NCBI GenBank assembly: GCA_027625915.1
Contig: JANTQA010000036.1
Coordinates: forward strand, 7,275,001 to 7,339,000
DNA length: 64,000 nt
Source: Anaeramoeba flamelloides
Taxonomy: Eukaryota; Metamonada; Anaeramoebidae
Reading direction: 5' to 3'
The notes under the pieces are model-generated. The model did not search any database. It was not told the DNA's origin and worked only from the letters and a program-made list of their open reading frames with translations. Position 1 is the first letter of the stretch. Each line of letters starts with the position of its first letter. This document shows positions 48,076 through 59,730 of this stretch, piece after piece. Both the position numbers and the translations under genes were made by a program.

Positions 48076-49287
48076 TATATATATATATATATATTTCTCC
48101 ATATGAAGTTGCAAGTATATATATCTCATACATAATCCCCCTCATAAATAAACATTTACACAAAAATTCATAGCATAAAACCCCCAGTATTGTTTACTTT
48201 TTTTTTTTTTTTTTTTTGGTGCTAGTTATATTTTCAATTGAATTCCAGTCTGGCGAAAATTCTTTGTAAAAACCTCTCCCATTGAGTTATTGAATTCATT
48301 TTTTTTTACTGTCTAATCTTTATTTGGAGACAAAATTAAAAAAGATATTTTTTGGTTTTGAAGTCTGAAGATTGAGAATTCAAGTTCTAAATTTGTTAAA
48401 AGTACATATTTTTATCTGAAATACTTTGAAATTTTTTTACTAATACAAAGGATCATTTTTAATTTGATGAGATATACCTTTAGTTTGTATTTAAATAATC
48501 TAATTGTTTTAAAGGTTTGGAATCATGAAGTGTTAATGTAATGAACATTGAATAGTAACATATTTTAAATTTAGACTTCTCTTTGGTCGTTACTAATCTC
48601 TTAAAGTAAAAAAATGGTTTTATTATTTATCAAAAGTGTAAAAAATGATGTTATCCGAATTGATAAAAAATAACTTTGAAAATTAAAAAAATCATTTTTT
48701 AAATTGTTATTTTGACAACATTTAAAATTTTTAAAACATAAAGAGAACAGTAAACACGGGTTATTACACATAATGTAGAATTCAACAGCATTTCAGTTTT
48801 TATCAACTTGATAGACGGGCAAATCCAGTAACATGAGAATCACCAATATCTATAATTATAATTTTTTTTTATAGTAGTGTCTTATTTGAAAGTTCTATTT
48901 TTGATGAAATTATTTATGTTTTTATAAATTTGAGCTCTTGTATATTCTAAAATTTTGAACAAGGGTTTTGGAATAAAAAATTTTGATTATTAATTTTTAT
49001 TTTCATTATTTTTTGCAAAAGGATTTTAAAATTTCACAAAAAATTATCAAATGGACAAAATTAATTTTTTGGTTGATGTAAATTAATGATAATTCAAAAC
49101 AAAGATTTTCCAAAGCATAATTAATGTTACCAAATTAATTAAAATTTATTTTATCTTTGTTTTGTTCTTCAAAAACAACTTGGCGAAAAAAATAAAATCT
49201 TTTTTCGAGTAGGTTAAAAGGATTTATTTAGGTTTTTGTTTGACAAAGAAGGCACTGAGAACAAAGATAAAATAAATTCTAAGGAAC

Positions 49288-50010
49288 TTAAATAACCTCC
49301 AAAAGTTGGTTGATTTCTTTTAAATTTCGTGCAAATTCCTATAAAGTTCAATAAATTAATAAGAAAAATAATTAAAAATTGAATAATAAGGTGAGCGAAT
49401 TGGAACAAGAAAAACAACTAATAAAACACAAAAGCAAAAGTAAAAAAGAAAAAAGAGAAAGTTACTTTAAATTCAGGTACCGACATTTCAAATGAATGTG
49501 TTTGAACCAAGTCGTCTGTGTTTGAAACAGAAATATTAATTGTAACAAAGGGCGTCACCAAATTTTCGGAAATTGAACTTGAGAAAGTTACACCAACCTT
49601 CCATTTAAAATCGATCAGCTATCCAACATTGAGCATGTTCAAAGAAGGAAGGTTTTGCTTTTCTCTTTCCCAAATTGTGGCCAAAACTTTCCCTGCTTGG
49701 TTTGTGATTCCTGTTTGCTTTTCCAAAATCTCTAAAAATTGCTTTTGATCTAAATTTGAGGCCCGAATTGCATCACGGTAAAGGAAAAAAAGCACGTTTA
49801 TTGTTGACTGAACTTCATTCTTCCCCAATTCGATTGAATTTTTTTCCAGCTGACTTGGTAATGAGAGACCTGTGGAACAGATCCTTTGTATTGTAAAGCA
49901 TCAACAACATCTTGGCAAAGTTTAGCAAGCAATTGTTGTGGAAACTTGTTTAAAGAATTAATTGCTGTAAAGATTCCTTTGGGAGATCTTTTTTCTGAAA
50001 AGAAAGACAT
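49288..50010 (-). CDS. COMM domain-containing protein (COMMD family), with in-frame TAG
   Basis: COMMD proteins form the hetero-decameric ring of the Commander complex (endosomal recycling). Pieces: 50010-49466, with a frame break near 49850-49869, then a 127-bp intron (GTAACT..TTATAG) and a last exon 49338-49288. The N-terminal helical part has FTAINSLNKFPQQLLAKL and VQSTINVLFFLYRDAIRA. The COMM domain reads LIDFKWKVGV, FVTINISV and HSFEMSVPEFK, and after splicing EFARNLKEINQLLEVI, where the typical C-terminal helix belongs. Removing a 20-nt GT-AG segment (49869-49850) restores frame and gives 191 codons, normal length; a 1-nt homopolymer gain nearby would also do so. Codon 124 (49621-49619) is TAG, just before LIDFKW. 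It may be a recent pseudogene, a readthrough gene or a sequencing error; both splice and COMM features beyond the TAG look intact. I cannot tell which COMMD paralogue it is. Confidence 0.75.
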
Positions 50011-50650
50011 CTTGTGTTGTTTTGGAGATTTTTGAACAAAAAAAAGAGGAAAAAATGATCTCATAAAAAAGAATAATTTTCATATTATTGACGATTTTTA
50101 AGGAGGTATCATCAATTGAACCAAGAAGAAATAACAAAACGAGAATTATCTTTGAGTGGTTTTCTTGAATAAAATCAAATGTACTAAACAACAGAGTTTG
50201 ATATATAAAACTTTTTTTTCAATATCAAAATATAAAATTTTGTTCCATAAATAAATTTCTTAAATAGATGTAAAATTTCCGTTTAGCTTAAAAAACAAAT
50301 GATGACATATTTTGATCAATGTTCCCCAGGAGTTCTAGTTAATAAAAAAAAAGAGAGCGAAACTTAAATTAGAATAGATATGGGTACAAAAATAAAACAA
50401 AATGTAAATGTGAAAGGTATCAAATTGGTTTTTGATCTCTTAATAAAATTTATCTGATTATTCATGGTCAAAAAACAAAAGAAATTATAAAAGAGATTTT
50501 TTTTTTTGAGTAACTTCAGTGAAACAATTTTATAAATTAACTTGAATCCTGACAGCTTTTATTTGAAGAGATACTTAAATCTAAACCACTTGTCTTCTAA
50601 AAAAAGTTATTCGGAATATGTAAAATAAAATTTAAAAAAAAAAAAATAAC

Positions 50651-51064
50651 TGTTGTGGAAAAAAAGTTAAACACGGTTTTTAATTGGGAACATTACTGAA
50701 AATTCAAAGTAGGATCAATAAAAAAAAAGAATAAATAAATAAATAAAGACAAAATGAAGTATTCGCCACAATAACAGTTTTTTAAATACTATCTTTTGGT
50801 ATGGGTTTTTCTTTAGTTGATCAATTATTAAAAATTTGTTCAAAAAATTGACTATTTTTGAGATCTCCAAAACAACACAAACAGTTTCGATAAATAAAGT
50901 AGATTTAAATTGTATTTGTTGGTTTGATTGAAAATAATATAATGGGTTATTATTTGAAGTTAATCGGTTTTTTCTTTTTATTGATTTTACTTTTCATTTT
51001 CATTAATGTTCCCAATTAAAAACCATGTTTCACTTTTTTTCCAGTTTCGCTTTTTTTCCACAAA
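50651..51064. mobile_element. Foldback MITE family F, copy 2
   Basis: About 415 bp. The left arm starts TGTTGTGGAAAAAAAGTTAA and continues GGTTTTTAATTGGGAACATT; the right arm ends with its complement near 51064, carrying a duplicated GGAAAAAAAGNGAAAC unit. Arms and spacer match copy 1 at 4141-4545. Non-coding. Confidence 0.75.
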
Positions 51065-52274
51065 AGTAAGTTTTGTTATTCTTAAATCAAGATTTCTTTG
51101 TAGACAAACTGTAATTTCGTATAAAAAAAGGATGCAAGAAGTTCTTTAATTCTAAGAATTCAAAGCGAGGTAAAATGTTTCCTTTTATTTTTACAATAGT
51201 AAAACTTAGAAACTAATATCAACTGTTCATTATTATTTTCATTTTTATTTTTGCTTCTCATTTAGCAAATTTTGGTTTTTTACAAATTCTAAATTATTTC
51301 TAAAAGATGTATTTTAAAAGGATAAACTTTATAATTAATGTAAATTGTAAGATAAGTTTTGCTTTGAAATTGAAAATAATTTAATTTCAAGTTAATTATT
51401 TTAATAGAGTGAAAATATTGCTTTTACACACTTTAGAATCCATTTTCTTAATCAAACAAACCTTTTTTTGTTATTAATAAAATTAAAAAAAAAATCCTTT
51501 TTTTTTTTTTTTCAAGATCAAGAAGATTTAATCTACTTTCATAGATAAATGTATTGTATCTTTGTAAAAAATCAAGATATCAAAATATATATATATATAA
51601 TTAAAACATTTAGTGTATATATTTTTAAAGGGGTGTGGTGAAAAAAGCATGCAAATAGTATAATAATTAATAATTAAATAAAAAAACTTGTACTTTTTGA
51701 CTATTTTGGAGATTAGTAAGGTAGCATATATTCAAAAAATAAAATTTCAACAAGTAAAAAATCAAAACAATTTAATGTTCTAAATTAATTTTAATATTTG
51801 TTTTATGATTAATAGGTCATTTACAAGGATCTAATAATTATTTTTTTTTTCAAATTACATTATTAAAACCAAACAACATAATATATATTGAAAAAAAAAT
51901 TAAAAAATAATTTGAAAATTTTGAGTTGAAAATCAACAAAAATTTCAAAATAAATTCCAATAATAACTTTTATACAACATTTTGCAAAATTTGATAATTT
52001 ATTTACGGTATTTGAAAAAAAAAAATAATTATTTTTTTTATGTTTTATTAATCATGTGTTTTGAAACGTGTTAATTTTTTTTTTTTAACGGTATTAAAAA
52101 TAGAATATTATTTAATAGTTTTAAATCATCTATATAGCTTTTAAAAAGTTTTAGTGTGGAAAAAAAATTATTAATAATTTAAAGTCTATGTTGAAGAATG
52201 GGAAACTGGGTACTATTCAAAATTATCTAACTGCAAAATATAAAAAAACGAAAATTCAAGCAAAATCAATGTCG

Positions 52275-52535
52275 ATTTTTTGGTAAATATTAAAACCAAT
52301 AAAAAAAAAAATTAAATTCCCATTTATTGTGTGAATATATAACTTAATCAGGGTAACCATTAGCCAACCTCTGTCGTTATATTTATCAAATATTCTATAT
52401 TTATCAATTTTTACTCTTTGATTAATATTTCCAATGATGTTAGTTAAAACTTACTCTGGTTAAGTTATATATTCATCTGTTAAATGAGAATTTATTTTTG
52501 TTTTTTATTTATTTTGTCAATTTACCAAAAAAAAA
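52275..52535. mobile_element. Palindromic MITE
   Basis: The inner arms GAATATATAACTTAATCAGG (from about 52332) and the complement of CTGGTTAAGTTATATATTC (about 52453-52471) continue outwards imperfectly through AAATTCCCATTT and TTTTTTGGTAAAT to give roughly 85-bp arms. Non-coding. Confidence 0.65.
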
Positions 52536-54238
52536 ATGAAAGTTGAATTTTTTTTTAATTATCAGTGTTTTATCTTAGAAATTGGGAAAGATTTTTTGAT
52601 TACAAGGGGCCATGAAAGAGGACACTTTAAAACTAAAAAAAGGTGATTCGTTTTGGATATGTAGTGGGTACAAAACGTTGAACCCTAAGATGTTGATTTT
52701 TGAATCAAAGAAATATAACAAATCTCTTTTGTATTTTTAAAACATATTATAAAACTTAGTATAAGAAGAGAACAAATAAAAAACAATAAAAAGTAAAAGC
52801 AAAATGTTATTTAAATGCTTTTATTGTAAGTGTGGGCTCTACAAATGAAATTATTTCTCCCTTTTGTGTTATTGGATATTGGTATTAATATATTAAAATT
52901 GTTTATATTCTAGATAAATTTTGGTTGAAATTAAACCGAAATAAAGTAATTAATTTAAATTTATAAGGTTTTGTATTCCCTCTTTTGTTTGATCTTTATT
53001 TTGAAATATCTAAAGATTTCCAAAGATAAAATCTCACAAATATTGGGTATTATTAACATTGGTTAGTTTTGAACATTCCATTGAAATTTTCTTGACGTGG
53101 CATGGTAAAAAAAATACTTTTTTTTTTTTTTCCCTTAAGTGTTAATTGACCATTTTTTCCCCTTTCAAAATCTATCTAATTAATTGACTCTTCTCTCTCG
53201 TTTTTTCTCAAAAAATTAGACCAGACTATTTATTTTTTCTAAAATGGGATATTGATTAGTATTCGATCAGAAAAAAATAAAAAGAAAGTAAGGTCCAAGC
53301 ATAGTTTTCCAATAACAAAATGAAATTTCTTGAATTTTCCAACTTTAGTCAAAAAAAAAAAATATTACCTTTTATTTTGACTAATATTAAAGAATTATTT
53401 TACTTGCTTGAACCAAACTAGTTTTACAAAAGTTCGATAATTGAGAAACATTAACTAATCTTGGTTTTATCCGTTCAAAAGCACCATAACAACAATTTGT
53501 CAAAGTCTTTCAAAAAAATTTTAACATTTTTAAAAGTCAAATTTATTTGAAAAATACTTATTATTATATCGAAATAACGTTAAAGAAAAGAAGATCCAAA
53601 ATTTTCAAACATTGACCAAAATCCTAAAGATTTCTAAAAATCTTTCCACAACAAGTATAGTACTATCTTTAAATTTTTTTCCTATCTAGAGTTTTTGAAA
53701 ATTATTTACTTAAATTTTCACGAAGAAGAAGGGTGTGTTTTAAAAAAATATATCTAGAATTCTAATCAGAGATTTGAAAATAATTTTTTTATTATCAACA
53801 ACCATTTTACAATTAAAATCGATTTTTCAATATTTTTTCAATTGTTTTATGTAAATGATTAAAAAATAATTAAAAATTAACAAAAAAAATAAAAAATTAG
53901 TTTTTTATTTGTAAAGCAGATTATGGCTAAAGTCAAGACTCTAAAATCTGATTTTGTTTTGGAGAGCTCAAACATAAATATTATATAAAGAAATAAAAGA
54001 TGAAACAAAGAGTTTAATTGTAGGAACTAAAAACTAAGATCATAAAATTCTTGTGTAGAAAAAATAAAATTAAATTTGAAAGTTACTAAATAAATATCAA
54101 AAAAAAAAAAAAAAAATAAAATCAAAAATAAAAAGAGAATTATAATGTGTTTATATTTAAACCACACCTCAATCTATTTTGAGTTTTAATTATTTTAATT
54201 TTTTTTTTTAAAAGAAAATCCTAATACTAATTAATCAT

Positions 54239-55814
<1,576 letters not shown>

Positions 55815-55903
55815 CTATTCCACATAATACGTTAAATTTTTGAAAAAAGAAGAAAAAAAAAAAAAAAATTAACAAAAAAAAAAAATGAACAAAAAGAAAA
55901 AAG

Positions 55904-56101
55904 TTAAAAATTTACGTTAAGCTGGCATTCAACATCACATTTGCATTTTTTACATGGTTGTTTTTTTGTTGGTTTTTTTTTTGTGGATTTTTCTGTTGAT
56001 TTTTCAGTTTCTTTTGTGTCTTTGAGTTTAAAGTATGTAAAGGCACCAATTCCAGCGGCAGCAAGTGCACCAAGTCCAAAGAAAAGTTTTTTTTTATTCA
56101 T
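55904..56101 (-). CDS. Small membrane-anchored protein with C-terminal Cys cluster
   Basis: I do not recognise a family. The 65-residue frame starts MNKKK, then one hydrophobic segment (residues 6-24, FFGLGALAAAGIGAFTYF) rich in small residues, a hydrophilic Lys/Thr/Glu tract (27-48) and a tail with Cys50, Cys53, Cys55 and Cys59 (CxxCxCxxxC), a possible metal-binding or redox cluster. The layout is that of an N-terminal signal-anchor protein with its tail in the cytosol or an organelle lumen. It lies 104 bp upstream of the GDH start on the same strand, so it could share or abut its promoter. Alternating Ala/Gly codons in an AT-rich region support real coding. The last codons include AACGTAAAT, which could be a 5' splice site with the true end in another exon. 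Function unknown. Confidence 0.6.
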   Translation of the reverse strand: MNKKKLFFGLGALAAAGIGAFTYFKLKDTKETEKSTEKSTKKKPTKKQPCKKCKCDVECQLNVNF

Positions 56102-56619
56102 GTTTATTGAAAAGAGATAATATAAAAAAATGAAACTTTTGAAATTTTTAAAAATAACAGGAATTTAGTAAATTTTTAATTGATACCTTTTCTTTGTTTG
56201 TTCGAATAACGCTTAGAAACTTTTTACTTGAAATTTTATTCAACTGTTTTTGAAAGTAACAAAAAAAGTTCCATTTTTCTCTAATTTAAAAAAAAAACAA
56301 GTAAAATGCTTAAATCACGATTAATTACTTGGTGTTTCATTTTTTTTGAATTGTGGTTTAAAAATATAACCCATTTCTGAATTATTTATTGTATAAATGA
56401 GATGAGTTTGTGAAATTCTTTTTCTGTTTAATACAAAAAAGTCAAAAACTGTTTTAGAGAAGAGTGGTTAATTTTTATTTGATCTACACACCAACCTTTT
56501 TCTGAAATTAATAAGAAAGTAGATGAAGATAATTATCTTTAACTCAATCAAGTCATCTAATTTAAGATTTTTCTATTTTCAGTTTCATCAATATTGTCAG
56601 TAAAAGTATCTACTGTTGA
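56102..56619. other. Short intergenic stretch
   Basis: 5' flank of the small membrane protein gene, up to the left end of the hAT element. No feature recognised. Confidence 0.5.
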
Positions 56620-57049
56620 TTGTAAAATAAATGGAACAAAATTTTCATTTGGTTTCCCAAAAATAAAAGAACAAACAATTAAAAACACCAAGAATTAAAA
56701 TAAATCGCCAAATTGTACAATTAGAAAAAAACGGAAATTAATACAACAACTGATTTCCAGAATTAAAGAATTTAAATTGGATATTATTCTTTTAAAATCA
56801 TCAGACTTGGACATTTAGAGAAATCATGGAATTTTTCACATTATGAGAAAAAATTCCTCTAAAAAATTTAAATAGAGAAATTTTTTTCACAACTTGAGTA
56901 AAAAAAAAATAGATAAAAAATAGATAAAGTTTCTTTATTTTCTTATTTTTTTTTGAAAAAAAAATATGAGAGAAGAACATAGATAGAACTATAAAAAAGA
57001 TCAAGAATCAAAAATAAAAAAAAATTGTATTTAAAGTATTTTATTTTTT

Positions 57050-58690
57050 TCGATAATTAAAACGAAAAAAATGCCTCAGTTTGAATTGTTTCTAATTTCA
57101 TTAAAGTTCTTTTTGTTGATTGTATATTTTTCACAATCGAAAAAAAAACCTTTCCACTTCAGTTGAGGTTGGTTGAATTGATAACAAATCCAAGACATAT
57201 TTACTTAAGCATGGAAAAATATTTTTCATACTTAACCAAAAATGTATTGGACTTTGAGTTTGGATTGTTTCAAGTGTTTTCAGATAATGTTGAAACCTTA
57301 ACCATTCTCCCAAAATTGAACCATTAATATATTCCAAAATTTCAGGTATGGGCAAATCTTCTTTTCGAATATTTGGTAAAAATGTTTTCAGGGCTAAACC
57401 AGTAGTACATTTTAATTACATCATCAGCAAGGTTAATTCTTGTTTCATATTGTTGTATACGCGTGAAAAAAAAATTTAATTTTATCTTTTGTTTCTCTGT
57501 ATTGTGGTTTTTCTGGCACAAAGTTATAAAAATTTTTGTATTCTAATTGAAAAAATAAATTTTTTAAAATTTATCCAATTTTTTTATTGTCTGGTTAGAG
57601 ATGCAGTGCGCTTGTAACCCTTGTATCAGTGGTAGAATAAAAGAAGCAATGTATTCTATAAAAACCAATTCTTCTAAGAAAATTTTACTTGAAAGATGTT
57701 CAATCAAGATGTTTGACGTTTTTGAGCGTTCTTCTAATTGAATAAATTGTTTCAATTTGTCTTTATTATGAAGCACCTCAATACATGTTTGTAACCAAGT
57801 TCCCCAGCGTGTAAGACAAGGTAAAGAAATCAATTTACCATTTTTTTGTAACCATCTTCTTTTTTCTTCCTGCTTGTTTTCCAGCTTTAAAAATTTTTTT
57901 AAGCTTGGAACATACCAGATTTGCAAGATCAAATGAATCTATCAACTTAGCGCTTATTAAATGTAATGTATGGCATGCACATATGATATGTTTGATTTCA
58001 CAAACTTTTGTTAAAGTCTTCCCCAATTTGCAACATACGGGTGCACCATCAGATACAAGTGCTGTTATCTTTTTAAATGGAATTTCATAATATTCTAAAG
58101 ATTTTCGAATAAAAAGTTCCATATTTGTTGCTGTCATCTCTTGTATTTCATCAAGTTCTAAAACCCACGTATCTGTTGAAGTAGCAGCTAATAACGCAAC
58201 TAGTGGCCGGGATAAACGATCTGTTGCCTCATCAATTATTAAACAGAAAGATTTATCTTTTTAGTTTATGTTTCAAGGTTTTTTTTTCATCGTCGAGTAA
58301 TTGTGGTAGAGTTCTTCGGACAGTTGTTCTCGATGGAAAAGTATGGACCGATCTAATCATTGGTAGATTTTGAACTTGGAACAAGTGTTGTGCCATGTTA
58401 TAAGATATTCCAGATTTTAATAATATCTTGACAATATCTGATAACGAGCCAAGCGTGTGTGTTTGTAACATTTTAAGTGCATTGCAATGTTTTGATGAAG
58501 TAAAGTGTCGTTCCATATTATATTTGATGGCAGTGATAACTGAATTACATTGGGTACATTGAACAAAATAATTTTCATTCAAAAACAAAGGTTGATTATC
58601 TACATTTTTTATTAGAATGAAATTCGAAAATGTTTCATCCTTTAACCAACTTTCAATATTTTGCAGTTTTCTTATATCTTCTCCAATTCT
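57050..58690 (-). pseudogene. hAT transposase, frameshifted and interrupted
   Basis: Successive minus-strand fragments read in hAT order: IESWLKDETFSNFILIKN and a CTQC..H...H zinc-finger-like stretch (about 58500-58620); MIRSVHTFPSRTTVRR; KSFCLIIDEATDRLSRPLVA (the first catalytic Asp region, about 58190-58255); SDGAPVCCKLGKTL and HIICACHTLHLI (the conserved CxxH-type hAT block, about 57960-58050); LPCLTRWGTWLQTC (about 57800); and finally the hATC dimerisation region with FPCLSKYVLDLLS and STEVERFF (57130-57240). At least four frame changes and some stops separate them, so it cannot make a full transposase. It is a plain DNA transposon with no sign of host domestication. Confidence 0.85.
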
Positions 58691-59042
58691 TGTTTGTATT
58701 GTTTTTTATAAGTTTACCATTGCTAATTTCTGTTTTGAGCCTCACTCTTCTCTTGGATGGTAAACATAATGTTTCAGAATTGGTTTCTTTTTTCAATTTG
58801 TATTTCTTCTGCCTTTGATTGATCAGTCACTTGATTGTTATTTGGTCTACTGCTTCTTTCTTTGGTAATTGCTGGTATGTTGCTCTTTCCATTCCCCTTG
58901 CATCTGTTTGTTATCTTCTTCTTTTCCTTTTCTTTTTTCCTTGCACTTCTGCTTGCTTTTGATCACTGGATCGTGCTTCACATTCTTCTTGCACTTCTTC
59001 TCAACATTGATTGTTGTATCACGAGTATCACCCATGTTGCCC

Positions 59043-59582
59043 TTACTCTTCATCTTCTTTTTTGTTATCTTCAATGCATTTGCTCTTCTTCTTGACCTTG
59101 CTCTTCTTCTTTGCTTTGTTCTTCTTCTTTTCCTTGCTCTCTCCGTTGCTGTCTTGGTTACCCTTGATCGCAACTTCTTTTTTTTGAACATTTTCTTCTT
59201 TTTCATGTATCTTCACGTTTGGGTCCTTGTTTTCATCCAAATACCCATCAAGTTCAAGGGCCTTCGGAACCAAACTCCTTATATGATCTATCAACATAGT
59301 TTCTACGTGAGTAACTCCAGTGAGACTTCTTCGGCGCGGGATACGTCGCATCCTTTCTTTCTTGATTACATTCGTCGTCTTCTTCTTCGATGAATGTTTC
59401 TTCTTTTTCGAAAAATGTTTTTTCTTCTTCGATGAGTGCATCTTCTTTGATGTATGTCTCTTCTTCGACGACTGCCTATTCTTCTTAGATCTATGGTTCG
59501 ACCGTCTCTTTTTTAAAAGTTGTACAAAGTTACTCCTTTTATTCGGCTCAGTGGATATTTTACGTTTCTTTCTTGTTGTCAT
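59043..59582 (-). CDS. Lys/Ser-rich basic protein within the hAT element
   Basis: A 179-codon frame with no recognised domain. It begins MTTRKKRKISTEPNKRSN, then near-tandem SSKKKKH-type units, a short non-repetitive part (TGVTHVETMLIDHIRSLVPK) and a Lys/Glu-rich tail. It lies between the transposase remnant and the right inverted repeat, in the same orientation. After its stop a second basic frame continues from an overlapping reading (58847-59206), so this may be the N-terminal, probably nuclear-targeting, part of the old transposase gene with a frameshift. A host gene captured by the element is less likely. It is more GC-rich than the flanks. Confidence 0.4.
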   Translation of the reverse strand: MTTRKKRKISTEPNKRSNFVQLLKKRRSNHRSKKNRQSSKKRHTSKKMHSSKKKKHFSKKKKHSSKKKTTNVIKKERMRRIPRRRSLTGVTHVETMLIDHIRSLVPKALELDGYLDENKDPNVKIHEKEENVQKKEVAIKGNQDSNGESKEKKKNKAKKKSKVKKKSKCIEDNKKEDEE

Positions 59583-59635
59583 CTCTATTATGATAATAAA
59601 TAAAAAAAATCAAAAAAAAAAAAAAAATTAATTCA

Positions 59636-59730
59636 AAAAAAAAAAAAACAAAAAAAAATCAAAAAAAATCAAAAAAAATCAAATCAGTTCAAAAAAACTT
59701 TCAAAAAAAAAAAAAAAAAAAAAAAAAATA
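59636..59730. repeat. A-rich tract with AAAAAAATC units
   Basis: Several tandem CAAAAAAAAT/ATC units, then a 26-bp poly(A), just upstream of the basic frame on the minus strand. Confidence 0.8.

Larger units (their letters stand above)
45591..49287. other. Intergenic, PROPPIN to COMMD gene, 3.7 kb
   Basis: 5' flank of the PROPPIN and 3' flank of the COMMD gene. Holds element G (47062-47742), a solitary MITE T end (48061-48075) followed by a TA tract, and a segment at about 48470-48610 resembling 27700-27815. No gene recognised. Confidence 0.55.
50011..54238. other. Intergenic, COMMD to glutamate dehydrogenase, 4.2 kb
   Basis: Contains foldback element F copy 2 (50651-51064) and a palindromic MITE (52275-52535). 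The rest is AT-rich with no coding sequence recognised. The COMMD 5' flank and the GDH 3' flank are here. Confidence 0.6.

Noticed and set aside
49214-49417. A 67-codon minus-strand frame at the COMMD 3' end
   Set aside because: It covers part of the intron and last COMMD exon in a different frame; the spliced reading fits the COMM domain.
49611-49630. TAG as a fully reassigned sense codon, or GTTGGATAG as a 9-nt intron
   Set aside because: No other recognised gene has an internal TAG despite many Gln codons, and 9 nt is below any plausible intron size. Kept only as minor alternatives.
58869-59393. A 174-codon plus-strand frame rich in Leu/Phe
   Set aside because: Antisense shadow of the Lys-rich frame in the hAT element.
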